Source of the DNA: Actinomycetes bacterium | GTDB taxonomy: Bacteria > Actinomycetota > Acidimicrobiia > Acidimicrobiales > Bog-793 | DNA length: 5,820 bases | Reading direction: 5' to 3' | NCBI GenBank assembly: GCA_021823365.1 | Contig: JAKAOD010000222.1 | Location: forward strand, 1-5,820 | In this document: positions 1 to 5,336 of the stretch, piece by piece | How positions within the stretch are numbered: position 1 is the first letter of the stretch | How the letters are laid out: each line of letters opens with the position of its first letter | The notes under the pieces: generated by a model | What the model saw: only the letters and a program-made list of their open reading frames with translations | Database searches by the model: none | Told to the model about the DNA's origin: nothing | Made by a program: the position numbers and the translations under genes

Positions 1-739
1 TCACTGCTATACGATCATGGGATTCGACCCGCCAGAAGTGGTGGGAGACCTCTCCTCGATCGGCATCGGTCAGCGCGACGTCGTGACGCACCGGGTCGTG
101 CTGGTAGTCACGGACAAGCTTGTCGACTGGGCCACCCAAGGTGGCCGAGAACAGGAGGGTCTGGCGCGAGGCGCGGGTTCTGTCGATCAGGCGGCACACC
201 GCGGGAAGAAAGCCCATGTCGGCCATCCGGTCGGCCTCGTCGACGACCACCATGTCCACGTGCGACAGGTGGACAGAGCCTCGTTCGACAAGGTCGGTGA
301 GTCGTCCAGGACAGGCCACGAGCACGTCGACGCCGCTTCGCAGGGCTGCCACCTGCTTCGCGTACCCGACGCCGCCGTAGATCGAGGCCACCTGGGCCCC
401 GATGACCGCGGCCAAGGAGGTCATCACGTCCTCAATCTGGGCTGCGAGCTCACGGGTGGGGACGAGTACGAGAGCGGTCGGATGCCGGCGACCACGCCGG
501 CCGGCACGAGGCGTTGAGGCGAGCCGGGACAGGACCGCCAACCCGAACGCAAGCGTCTTGCCCGCCCCCGTGGGTGCCTTGCCGCTGACGTCGCGCCCGG
601 CAAGGGAATCGGGCAAGGTGGCCGCCTGGATCGGGAAGGGGGTGACGATCCCTCGCTGCTCCAAGGCCGCCGCCAGCGCCCGGGGAACGCCGAGGTCCGA
701 GAAGCGGACGGGCGTCGCGAGAGGGGGAGAGGTGCTCAT
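1..739 (-). CDS. DEAD-box ATP-dependent RNA helicase, N-terminal part (cut by window start)
   Basis: Reading the minus strand from an ATG at 739 gives 246 residues that run off the window without a stop. RecA-like domain 1 motifs appear in order: Q motif (FSDLGVP at 13-19, then PFPIQ at 34-38), Walker A APTGAGKT (55-62), PTREL (94-98), GG (122-123), CPGR (143-146, usually TPGR), DEAD (167-170) and SAT (198-200). These enzymes unwind or remodel RNA using ATP and act in the cytoplasm, commonly in ribosome assembly, cold response or RNA decay. The second RecA domain (motifs IV-VI) and any tail lie outside the window, so the subfamily cannot be fixed. A GGAG lies 4 nt before the ATG and supports this start. 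The neighbouring sigma factor gene is divergent, with its start 284 bp away. Confidence 0.95.
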   Translation of the reverse strand, partial: MSTSPPLATPVRFSDLGVPRALAAALEQRGIVTPFPIQAATLPDSLAGRDVSGKAPTGAGKTLAFGLAVLSRLASTPRAGRRGRRHPTALVLVPTRELAAQIEDVMTSLAAVIGAQVASIYGGVGYAKQVAALRSGVDVLVACPGRLTDLVERGSVHLSHVDMVVVDEADRMADMGFLPAVCRLIDRTRASRQTLLFSATLGGPVDKLVRDYQHDPVRHDVALTDADRGEVSHHFWRVESHDRIAV

Positions 740-1023
740 GAGACTCCAGTCGGTCCAGTCAGGGGATGGCCGACTCGATGAAACGTCTCGTAGGCCTGGC
801 TGGCTCCAGCTCTGCCAGCCGCCGACGGGGAGGTCCCCGCGGCATCGGTGTCAGGATAGCCGAGCCCGAGGGCCAGGTGAGACCGCCGATCGGGGGCGGG
901 CTAGCGTATGGGTGCGCGTCGCCGGCGCGTGCCCGGATCCGTCGGCAAAGACCCTGGGGGACTGCTCAACGGCGACGTTCTCCGCCGAATCGATCCGCCC
1001 GGGCTTTCGAGAGACGAGGGCGA
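740..1023. promoter_or_regulatory. Divergent gap between helicase and sigma factor genes
   Basis: This 284-bp gap must hold the promoters of both divergent genes. The helicase ribosome site (GGAG, plus-strand 744-747) and a sigma-gene GAGGG (1016-1020) are visible. A TATCCT on the minus strand (858-853) and a TAGCGT on the plus strand (902-907) fit the loose TANNNT -10 pattern, but neither has a good -35 hexamer, so no promoter is called. The sigma reading frame stays open back through most of this gap. In such GC-rich DNA that is weak evidence of coding. Confidence 0.4.
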
Positions 1024-1968
1024 GTGCCCAAGAAGCCTGCGCAGATGCCCGACCAGGACCTGGTCCGTTTGTATCTGAACGAAGTCGGGCGCCACCGGCT
1101 ACTCACGAAAGACGACGAGACCCGGCTCGCCCAAGAAGCCGAGGCGGGTCGCCACGCTCGAGCCGAGCTGGCCGCAGACGGGGACCGCAGCCCTGCCCGC
1201 GTCCGTGACCTTCGCCGGGCGATACGGGTGGGGGACGCCGCGGTGGAGGCCTTCGTCAAGGGCAACCTCCGTCTCGTGGTGTCGATCGCCAAGAGGTACC
1301 AGGGCACCGATCTGCCACTGCTGGACCTGATCCAAGAGGGCAACCTCGGGCTCCTGCACGCCGTCGAGAAGTTCGACTGGCGAAAGGGTTTCAAGTTCTC
1401 CACCTATGCCACCTGGTGGATCCGCCAGGCGATCACCCGGGGAATCGCCAACGGCGGGCGAACCATCCGGCTGCCCGTCCATGCGAGCGACCTCCTCAAC
1501 CAGACGCTCAAGAGCCGGGCTCGCCTTGAAGCCACGCTCGGCCGGCGACCGAGCATCTCCGAGCTGGCCACCGACCTCGAAGTGAGCGTCGAGAGGGTCG
1601 TCGACATCCTCCACCACGCGGCCACGCCCGGCTCGCTTTCTGAGCCATTGGGCCATGACAGTGACGCCGAGCTGGGGGACGTGCTGGAAGACCGAGGAGC
1701 GCTGTCGCCACCCGAGGCTGCCGTAGCCGCCCTGATGCCGGCCGAGGTGTCCAAGATGCTTGTCACCCTCGACGAGCGAGAACGAGAGATCATTCGCCTC
1801 AGGTACGGCCTGGACCGCGCGGAGCCGCGCACCCTCGAAGAGGTCGGCCTCTGCTTCGGTCTCACCCGCGAGCGGATCCGCCAGATCGAAGCGCGCGCCA
1901 TGTCGAAGCTGCGTCACCCCACCGCCAGTGGGGATCTCCATGAGCAGCTCATCAGCGAGTACGGGTGA
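1024..1968 (+). CDS. RNA polymerase sigma factor, sigma-70 family (principal-like, group 2 type)
   Basis: This 314-residue factor directs core RNA polymerase to promoters. Region 1.2 is near residues 10-40 (DLVRLYLNEVGR). Region 2 is at about 81-151 and contains NLRLVVSIAKRY, DLIQEGNLGLL, FKFSTYATWWIRQAITR and TIRLP; this -10 recognition segment is close to that of primary sigma factors. Region 3 follows at about 152-230, ending in an acidic linker (DSDAELGDVLED). Region 4 is at about 242-300, with a -35-binding helix-turn-helix (TLEEVGLCFGLTRERIRQIE, from residue 270). It lacks the long acidic N-terminus of housekeeping RpoD/HrdB, so an alternative principal-like (group 2) factor is more likely than the main sigma. 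The GTG start has GAGGG only 3 nt upstream. An ATG at 1045, giving 307 residues, is a real alternative, with a weak AAGAAG 9 nt before it. No anti-sigma gene is visible nearby. Confidence 0.93.
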   Translation: MPKKPAQMPDQDLVRLYLNEVGRHRLLTKDDETRLAQEAEAGRHARAELAADGDRSPARVRDLRRAIRVGDAAVEAFVKGNLRLVVSIAKRYQGTDLPLLDLIQEGNLGLLHAVEKFDWRKGFKFSTYATWWIRQAITRGIANGGRTIRLPVHASDLLNQTLKSRARLEATLGRRPSISELATDLEVSVERVVDILHHAATPGSLSEPLGHDSDAELGDVLEDRGALSPPEAAVAALMPAEVSKMLVTLDEREREIIRLRYGLDRAEPRTLEEVGLCFGLTRERIRQIEARAMSKLRHPTASGDLHEQLISEYG

Positions 1969-1988
1969 CGGCGACTGCTGCAAGCCGT

Positions 1989-2006
1989 GCGCGCCGGCCG
2001 GCGCGC
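1989..2006 (+). terminator. GC palindrome after sigma gene, possible terminator
   Basis: GCGCGCCGG is followed directly by its own reverse complement, CCGGCGCGC, making an 18-bp perfect palindrome 20 bp after the sigma factor stop codon. As RNA it would fold into a very GC-rich stem with a tiny loop. There is no T tract, so it would have to act like the tract-less terminators proposed for high-GC bacteria. GC-only palindromes also arise by chance in such DNA. Confidence 0.35.
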
Positions 2007-2040
2007 CACCGGAGCTGCGCCGAACCCAGCTGGTAGGTGT

Positions 2041-2324
2041 AGGGTCCAAAAACACGATACACCGCTTGAATTGGGGCTTCTCGGTAAGGGCATCGTGCAG
2101 TAGCACCACAGGTAGGCAGCCTGATGAGATGCCGGCGACCAGCTTCTCACCCCCGGTCGTACCGCGGTGGGTGGACCATCCGTGGATGCTGGTCAGCGCC
2201 GCAATTGGGTTTCCAGGACTCACAGCGTTGTGAGCTTGGGGCGGTCTTGGTGCGGTCGTCAGTACGAAGGGCGCTAGAGCATGAGTCTCTCCAGGTCACA
2301 GCCCTCATCGCGTTTTTGGACCCT
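2041..2324. mobile_element. Candidate miniature or decayed transposable element bounded by 18-bp inverted repeats
   Basis: AGGGTCCAAAAACACGAT at 2041-2058 recurs as its reverse complement at 2307-2324 with a single mismatch (17 of 18; the other arm reads AGGGTCCAAAAACGCGAT inward). The two arms bound 284 bp with no convincing coding frame. Terminal inverted repeats of this length on a short non-coding body are the hallmark of a miniature inverted-repeat element or an internally deleted IS. No target-site duplication is visible (left flank GGTAGGTGT, right flank TCGAGCTGC) and no matching transposase lies in the window. I do not recognise the family. The repeat is seen directly; the mobile-element reading is inference. 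Confidence 0.45.
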
Positions 2325-2335
2325 TCGAGCTGCAT

Positions 2336-2367
2336 AGCGCTGCATTGGGCATGCCCTGTGCAGCGCT
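2336..2367. repeat. 32-bp near-palindrome
   Basis: AGCGCTGCA and its exact reverse complement TGCAGCGCT flank a perfect 10-bp palindrome, GGGCATGCCC, with 2-bp non-matching joints on either side (TT and TG). In all 28 of 32 positions are symmetric. It starts 12 bp outside the right arm of the candidate element at 2041-2324. It could be a protein-binding site, a cruciform-forming sequence or a transposon end or target. It sits beside no obvious gene start, which argues against an ordinary operator. Confidence 0.6.
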
Positions 2368-2492
2368 CGGACGCCGCCCACCTCGATACGCGAACCCGCA
2401 GCGTGCCGCCCCGCCCGTGCCCCGGGCGCGCCGCCATTTTGCCCTACGCAGGAGTTGATTGAGTAGGACCCCACGAATTCGCCCCAGAAACG

Positions 2493-2530
2493 ACAGGTCG
2501 CTGACCCAAACATGCTGGTCAGCGGCCTGT
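2493..2530. repeat. Hairpin with 14-bp stem and 10-nt loop
   Basis: ACAGGTCGCTGACC (2493-2506) pairs with GGTCAGCGGCCTGT (2517-2530). Thirteen pairs are Watson-Crick and one is G-T, and the loop is CAAACATGCT. It lies about 200 bp beyond the end of the PIN toxin gene, rather far for that operon's terminator, and has no T tract. It may be an IS end, a structured RNA element or a relic. Its function is unknown. Confidence 0.55.
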
Positions 2531-2737
2531 GCGTATACAAACAGGCGCGAAAAGCGCCCGTACTTGGTGGCGGGGGTTCAGGGCCAGCACGCACCTTCGG
2601 GCGACAGACCGGGCGAACTCCCTGGTCACCGTCCTGCCCTATGCGGCCACCTGGGCGGCTGCCCTCCTCGCTCGTCGGTCTGCGCCTGCCCCTGTCCCGA
2701 GATTCTCGGTCCCACTGGGCGCTGCACGCCACCCTGG

Positions 2738-3166
2738 TCAGCCCAGCCGCGGCAGCACGTCGAAGTAGTCGCCGTCGAGGGGCCGCAGGACGTCGAAGTG
2801 TCGGCGGTCAAGGCTGGCGATCGCGCGCGTCCGGTACCGCTCGGCCAGGATCACGACCGATGCATCCGCGACGCCGATCTGCTGATCCGGGTAGCTGGCA
2901 ATCACCCCCCGGGAGCGGCGAAGCCCCTCTTCGTCGAACGCCACCAGGTCCCACGCTCCGCTGACCAGCTCCTCGAGCACGGCCAGCTCTTCCTCCACGC
3001 CGTGCCGGGTGGCCACGAGGTAGTCGAGCTCGGCCACCACGAACGGAGAGACGACCAGGGCATCTGCTGAGGCGATCACCGCCGACACCGCGTCATGGTC
3101 AGGCTCAGAGGCGTCGAAGAACGCCAGCAGTGCGCTGGTGTCCACGATGACCGCAGGCACCGTCAC
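2738..3166 (-). CDS. vapC: PIN-domain toxin ribonuclease, VapC-like (TA1)
   Basis: The protein has 142 residues starting at a GTG. PIN-domain toxins are magnesium-dependent RNases that cut tRNA or rRNA when freed from their antitoxin. The acidic active site is visible: D9 in IVDTSALLAFFD, E46 in VVAELDYL, D101 in GVADASVV, and D120 in ASLDRRHF, with a typical family length. The GTG overlaps the antitoxin stop codon by 4 bp (GTGA, 3163-3166), and GGGGAG lies just upstream, so the toxin is probably made by translational coupling after its antitoxin. The catalytic residues look intact, so the toxin is likely functional. The RNA target cannot be inferred. Confidence 0.92.
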   Translation of the reverse strand: MTVPAVIVDTSALLAFFDASEPDHDAVSAVIASADALVVSPFVVAELDYLVATRHGVEEELAVLEELVSGAWDLVAFDEEGLRRSRGVIASYPDQQIGVADASVVILAERYRTRAIASLDRRHFDVLRPLDGDYFDVLPRLG

Positions 3167-3378
3167 CGCTCCCCGAAGCCGACAAGCAGCTCCTCGGCCT
3201 GGCGGGCGATCGGCCTCCCGCTCGAGTACAGAGCGCCACGAGGACGGGGGCGAACACCACCGACCGACACACGGATCGACTCGCGGATGATCTCTGCCTC
3301 GGACACCCCGCGCTCAGCAGCAGCCCGCTTGACCGCCACCTTCAGGTCCTCCGGCAGGTACAGCGTCGTCTTCTCCAT
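3163..3378 (-). CDS. vapB: Ribbon-helix-helix antitoxin, VapB/CopG-like (TA1)
   Basis: The protein has 71 residues. The N-terminus KTTLYLPEDLKVAVKRAA (3-20), followed by GVSEAEIIRESIRV (24-37), is a ribbon-helix-helix fold: a DNA-contacting strand, then two helices that dimerise. The rest (about 40-71, with GALYSSGRPIARQAEELL) should wrap and block the PIN toxin encoded immediately downstream. Antitoxins of this type also repress their own operon. The ATG at 3378 is chosen because it puts the strand directly at the N-terminus. An upstream in-frame ATG at 3426 would add 16 residues with no family resemblance. No Shine-Dalgarno sequence precedes 3378, but a -10-like TACCAT lies 7 nt before it, which fits a leaderless message. 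Confidence 0.88.
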   Translation of the reverse strand: MEKTTLYLPEDLKVAVKRAAAERGVSEAEIIRESIRVSVGGVRPRPRGALYSSGRPIARQAEELLVGFGER

Positions 3379-3401
3379 CGAATATATGGTACCACCGGTG
3401 G
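3379..3401 (-). promoter_or_regulatory. Likely leaderless promoter and operator of TA1
   Basis: On the minus strand TACCAT (3391-3386) fits the actinobacterial TANNNT -10 element and ends exactly 7 nt before the ATG, placing the expected transcript start at the start codon. Directly upstream and sharing no bases with it is a perfect 10-bp palindrome, CCACCGGTGG (3392-3401), a plausible site for the dimeric antitoxin. A second -10-like TATATT (3386-3381) is too close to the ATG. No good -35 hexamer is seen; GACA occurs near 3415-3412. Confidence 0.5.
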
Positions 3402-3452
3402 CGGTTGTGCTGTCGTCTCGCTCCATGGTGCCCCAGCCCGTCCGCGCCCGTC

Positions 3453-3464
3453 GGTGCCGAGAAC
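3453..3464 (+). repeat. Left terminal inverted repeat of IS copy A
   Basis: GGTGCCGAGAAC is the exact reverse complement of GTTCTCGGCACC at 4339-4350. With the TG and CA ends usual for the IS3/IS481 group, the element proper begins at T3455. The same end, TGCCGAGAAC, marks IS copy B at 5337. No direct target duplication flanks copy A (GTCGG on the left, CCCAC on the right). Confidence 0.8.
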
Positions 3465-4348
3465 GTCATCCACCGCCTGCGAGCTGGACTTTGACGGTTG
3501 GACTCGGAAGCAGAGATCATCCACCGATGACCCCTCATGGCCTTCCCGGTCGGCCAACTATCGCCAAGGGAACCACCGCCGTCGTGCTCCGCTTGGCCGA
3601 CGAGAACCCGACCTGGGGCTACCGCCGCATCCACGGCGAGCTTGCCACCATGGGCGTCACGATCGCCCCATCCAGCGTCTGGGCGATACTGAAGCGCCTC
3701 GGTGTCGACCCGTCACCGCGGAGGTCGGGACCGACCTGGGCGGAGTTCCTCGCCGCGCAAGCGAAGGGCCTGATGGCCTGTGACTTGCGACGTCGACACC
3801 GTGTTCCTCCAACGGCTCTACGTGCTCATCTTCATCCACCACGACAGTCGTCTCGTGCGCATCGCCGGCGTCACGTCGAACCCGCTCGCCGGCTGGGTCA
3901 CTCAGTGTGCCCGGAATCTCTCGATGGAGCTCGCCGACCAGGCGAGCACGGTCAAGTTCCTCATCCACGATCGCGACACCAAGTACACCAGCTCCTTCGA
4001 CGCCGTCCTCGCCGGCGACGCCGTCAGGATCGTAAGGAGCCCACCCTGCGCACCCGGGCCAACGCCATCTGCGAGCGCGTGATCGGGACCTTGCGACGTG
4101 AGTGCCTCGACCGGATGCTCATCCTCGGCCGCCGCCATCTGGAGACCGTCCTCGACGAGTACCTCGAGCATTGCAACTCGCACCGTCCCCATCGGCCTCT
4201 CAGCACGCGTTCGCCGTCCGCTTTCGACTGGCTTCCGGCGCCGATCGACGACATCGACCCCGCCCGGGTGCGAAGAACGGACCGTCTGGGTGGGCTCGTC
4301 CACGAGTACCGGCTGGCGGCCTGAGCTGGACGGACGGGGTTCTCGGCA
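3455..4348 (+). mobile_element. Insertion sequence copy A (IS3/IS481-like), defective
   Basis: The element is 894 bp, bounded by TGCCGAGAAC and GTTCTCGGCA, and contains one transposase pseudogene. Its first 76 bp, counted from the base before TG to the transposase ATG, align without gaps to copy B (5336-5411) with 8 differences. Copy A then lacks about 276 bp that copy B has. Adding back that deletion and 3 lost bases predicts a full-length element of roughly 1.17 kb. The left end is 76 bp upstream of the TA1 antitoxin start; the right end abuts a remnant of another gene. It cannot move by its own enzyme, but copy B's transposase could act on its ends if they are recognised. Confidence 0.85.
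3527..4324 (+). pseudogene. Transposase of IS copy A, DDE (rve) type, deleted and frameshifted
   Basis: It starts at the same ATG as copy B, but codons about 8-99 of copy B, the DNA-binding N-terminal half, are missing in frame. The rest keeps ENPTWGYRRIHGEL and GPTWAEFLAAQAKGLMACD. At about 3784-3791 two bases are lost (GACTTGCGACGTCGAC where a GACTTCTTCCACGTCGAC-like sequence is expected), shifting the frame. At about 4053-4058 one more base is lost, restoring the frame for NAICERVIGTLRRECLD to the end (GGLVHEYRLAA). The catalytic residues survive across frames: D at 3795, D at 3969 (HDRDTKY) and E at 4073, a DD34E spacing. The net change is a multiple of three, so a long open frame remains, but its middle is nonsense. 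I judge it non-functional. Confidence 0.88.
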
Positions 4349-4350
4349 CC
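4339..4350 (-). repeat. Right terminal inverted repeat of IS copy A
   Basis: GTTCTCGGCACC is the exact inverted partner of 3453-3464, and the element ends at A4348. A GAGCTGGAC motif lies just inside both ends (3481-3489 and 4323-4331), which may be a subterminal transposase-binding repeat or chance. Confidence 0.8.
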
Positions 4351-4558
4351 CACAGGTTGCTACACGACCGCCGAGTCGGCCCACATCTACCGGGACTTCG
4401 TCCAGGCTTCGGCGACCGTCTCCATTACCGACGACGCGGTCGAGGAGCGCTTCGGCAAACGGGCTCACAATCCCTACCTGCCCGCGGCGGGGTTCGCCGA
4501 CACTGACGTCGCCGTCCCGTGGTGGGACGGGCGCCGGCTCAGACTCCGCTTCGGTTGA
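4349..4558 (+). pseudogene. C-terminal remnant of a gene truncated at the IS copy A right end
   Basis: An open frame of 69 codons ends in TGA at 4556-4558 and has no start codon of its own. It begins exactly at the IS boundary. It reads like a real protein tail: CYTTAESAHIYRDF, ASATVSITDDAV, FGKRAHNPYL, then VPWWDGRRLRLRFG. I recall similar tails (IYRDF, RAHNP, PWW.GR.LR) in putative DDE transposases, but cannot confirm a family. The missing N-terminal part is not on the other side of the IS, where the TA1 promoter lies, so this is a junction left by insertion plus deletion or recombination rather than a simple interruption. Identity is low confidence; being a truncated gene is moderately secure. 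Confidence 0.5.
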
Positions 4559-4574
4559 TCCGAGCCGCCGTGGT

Positions 4575-4593
4575 GTTAGGCCCTACACCTAAC
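4575..4593. terminator. Small hairpin between convergent ends
   Basis: GTTAGG (4575-4580) and CCTAAC (4588-4593) form a 6-bp stem with a 7-nt loop. It sits in the 48-bp gap between the remnant's stop and the TA2 toxin's stop, where a bidirectional terminator would be expected. The stem is short and there is no T run, so support is positional. Confidence 0.3.
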
Positions 4594-4606
4594 GTGGGAG
4601 TCCAGG

Positions 4607-4996
4607 CTAGCGGTCGGAGAGTCGCCGAGCGTCGACGAGGTCATGGATGACCTGGAAGTCGCCAACGTTCTCGGTGAGAAGGGGCACTCCTTCCACGTGG
4701 GCGGTGGCCGCGATGGCGAGGTCGAGCTGGCGCCGTCTCGGGTTGCCACCGCGACGGGCCACTGCGGCGGCGAGCTGACCCCAGACACGGGCGACGTCGA
4801 CGCTCACGGGCAGGGGGTCGAACGTCGCCTCGATCACCGATAGCCGAGCGATGCGGCGCGCTCGCTCGTCATCGTCGTCAGCGACGAGGACACCGAAGTG
4901 CAGCTCGGTGATCGAGACGACGCTGATGGCGGCCTCGACGTCGTCAGGCGGAGGCAGCTCCCCGATGAGCACCGACGTGTCGAGCAGAGCCCTCAC
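4607..4996 (-). CDS. PIN-domain toxin ribonuclease (TA2)
   Basis: The protein has 129 residues starting at a GTG. Active-site acids are D6 in LLDTSVLIG, E31 in SITELHFGV, D92 in QLDLAIAATA and D113 in LTENVGDF, giving the canonical PIN arrangement of an RNase toxin. The RRRQLDLAIAATAH and PLLTENVGDF signatures place it in a different PIN subgroup from the TA1 toxin. The GTG overlaps the antitoxin stop by 4 bp (GTGA, 4993-4996). There is no clear Shine-Dalgarno sequence, so translation probably depends on coupling. A longer frame begins upstream, but its extra residues (rich in arginine) lie antisense-like over the antitoxin gene and have no family resemblance. Catalytic residues are intact. 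Confidence 0.92.
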   Translation of the reverse strand: MRALLDTSVLIGELPPPDDVEAAISVVSITELHFGVLVADDDDERARRIARLSVIEATFDPLPVSVDVARVWGQLAAAVARRGGNPRRRQLDLAIAATAHVEGVPLLTENVGDFQVIHDLVDARRLSDR

Positions 4997-5238
4997 GAAG
5001 CGAAGGGGTCCACGACGCCGGCCGGCAGTCGCTCGAGGTCGACATCCAGCCCTCGTGGCGCCTCTTCGCGCCACATACCAGCGAGTACGGCACCGCGAAC
5101 CCAGCGGCGGCGGTGCACCGGACCGAGCTCAGCCACGGGACGACCGGCGACGGTCACGGTGATGGTCTCGCCGGCCTCGGCCCGACGGAGCACCTCACCG
5201 ACGTTGTTCCGTAGCTCTTTCTGTGCGATATCGCTCAC
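4993..5238 (-). CDS. Phd/YefM-family antitoxin (TA2)
   Basis: The protein has 81 residues. IAQKELRNNVGEVLRRAEAGE (4-24), followed by ITVTVAGRPVAELGPV (26-41), is the Phd/YefM DNA-binding and dimerisation domain. The tail (about 45-81, ending VVDPFAS) should bind the PIN toxin. I choose the GTG at 5238 because it gives an N-terminus resembling relatives (two residues before IAQ) and because TACCAT lies exactly 7 nt upstream, as at TA1. An ATG at 5247 would add three residues (MVG) but overlaps that -10 hexamer. Neither start has a Shine-Dalgarno sequence. The pair is antitoxin-first, as usual, and should be autorepressed through the palindrome at its start. Confidence 0.9.
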   Translation of the reverse strand: MSDIAQKELRNNVGEVLRRAEAGETITVTVAGRPVAELGPVHRRRWVRGAVLAGMWREEAPRGLDVDLERLPAGVVDPFAS

Positions 5239-5239
5239 G

Positions 5240-5273
5240 CCGACCATGGTAGCAGGACTGCTACCATGGTCGG
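5240..5273. promoter_or_regulatory. 34-bp palindromic operator and promoter of TA2
   Basis: CCGACCATGGTAGCAG (5240-5255) and its exact reverse complement (5258-5273) are separated by 2 bp, GA. The dyad covers the minus-strand -10-like TACCAT (5251-5246) and the alternative ATG, and ends 1 bp upstream of the GTG start. A bound antitoxin or antitoxin-toxin complex would block RNA polymerase here. Because the dyad is symmetric, the same TACCAT is on the plus strand at 5262-5267, facing IS copy B, so divergent transcription is possible. The palindrome is seen directly; its role is inferred from how such antitoxins behave. Confidence 0.75.
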
Positions 5274-5336
5274 TTCAAGGGCGCGAGGGGCTCGTGGTCG
5301 AACCCACCTTGAGGCGGCGGTGTCCGACCCTGTCCG

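Larger units (their letters stand above)
1969..2737. other. Gene-poor stretch rich in inverted repeats
   Basis: No reading frame on either strand here has recognisable motifs or a convincing start. The composition is less GC-biased than in the flanking genes, with runs such as CCAAAAACACGATAC and GTATACAAACAGG. It contains four dyad structures listed separately: a palindrome at 1989-2006, an inverted-repeat pair bounding 2041-2324, a near-palindrome at 2336-2367 and a hairpin at 2493-2530. Smaller hairpins are CTCACA-gcgt-TGTGAG (2219-2234) and GGCGC-gaaaa-GCGCC (2544-2558). I see nothing further between 2559 and the end of the toxin gene at 2738. The stretch looks like decayed mobile DNA between the sigma gene and the toxin-antitoxin region; that reading is inference. 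Confidence 0.55.

Noticed and set aside
17..517. Plus-strand open frames over the helicase gene
   Set aside because: They are antisense to a frame with every helicase motif in order and have no family features.
745..760. TCCAGTC repeated twice before the helicase start
   Set aside because: Seven-base direct repeats are common by chance and nothing else marks this as a binding site.
2033..2043. TAGGTGTAGGG repeated inverted at 4581-4591
   Set aside because: An 11-bp match between distant sites is expected several times by chance in a window of this size.
1099..2223. Long minus-strand open frame of 374 codons
   Set aside because: It lies antisense to the sigma factor gene, has no recognisable motif, and follows from GC-rich codon bias in the real gene.
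2305..2577. Minus-strand open frame of 90 codons (includes YGRFSRLF, VWVSDLSFLGRIRGVLL)
   Set aside because: It looks faintly protein-like, but has no start codon before its interior, moderate third-position GC, no recognised family, and it runs through the palindrome and into the inverted repeat. At most it is a gene relic.
3095..3526. Upstream extension of the copy A transposase frame
   Set aside because: This part is antisense to the TA1 genes and promoter. Copy B shows the transposase starts at the ATG equivalent to 3527.
4575..4593. GTTAGGC and ACCTAAC resembling integron attC core sites
   Set aside because: The two cores are in the wrong order for attC (RYYYAAC should come first and GTTRRRY last) and only 5 bp separates them. 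No integrase or cassette is present. A simple small hairpin explains it.
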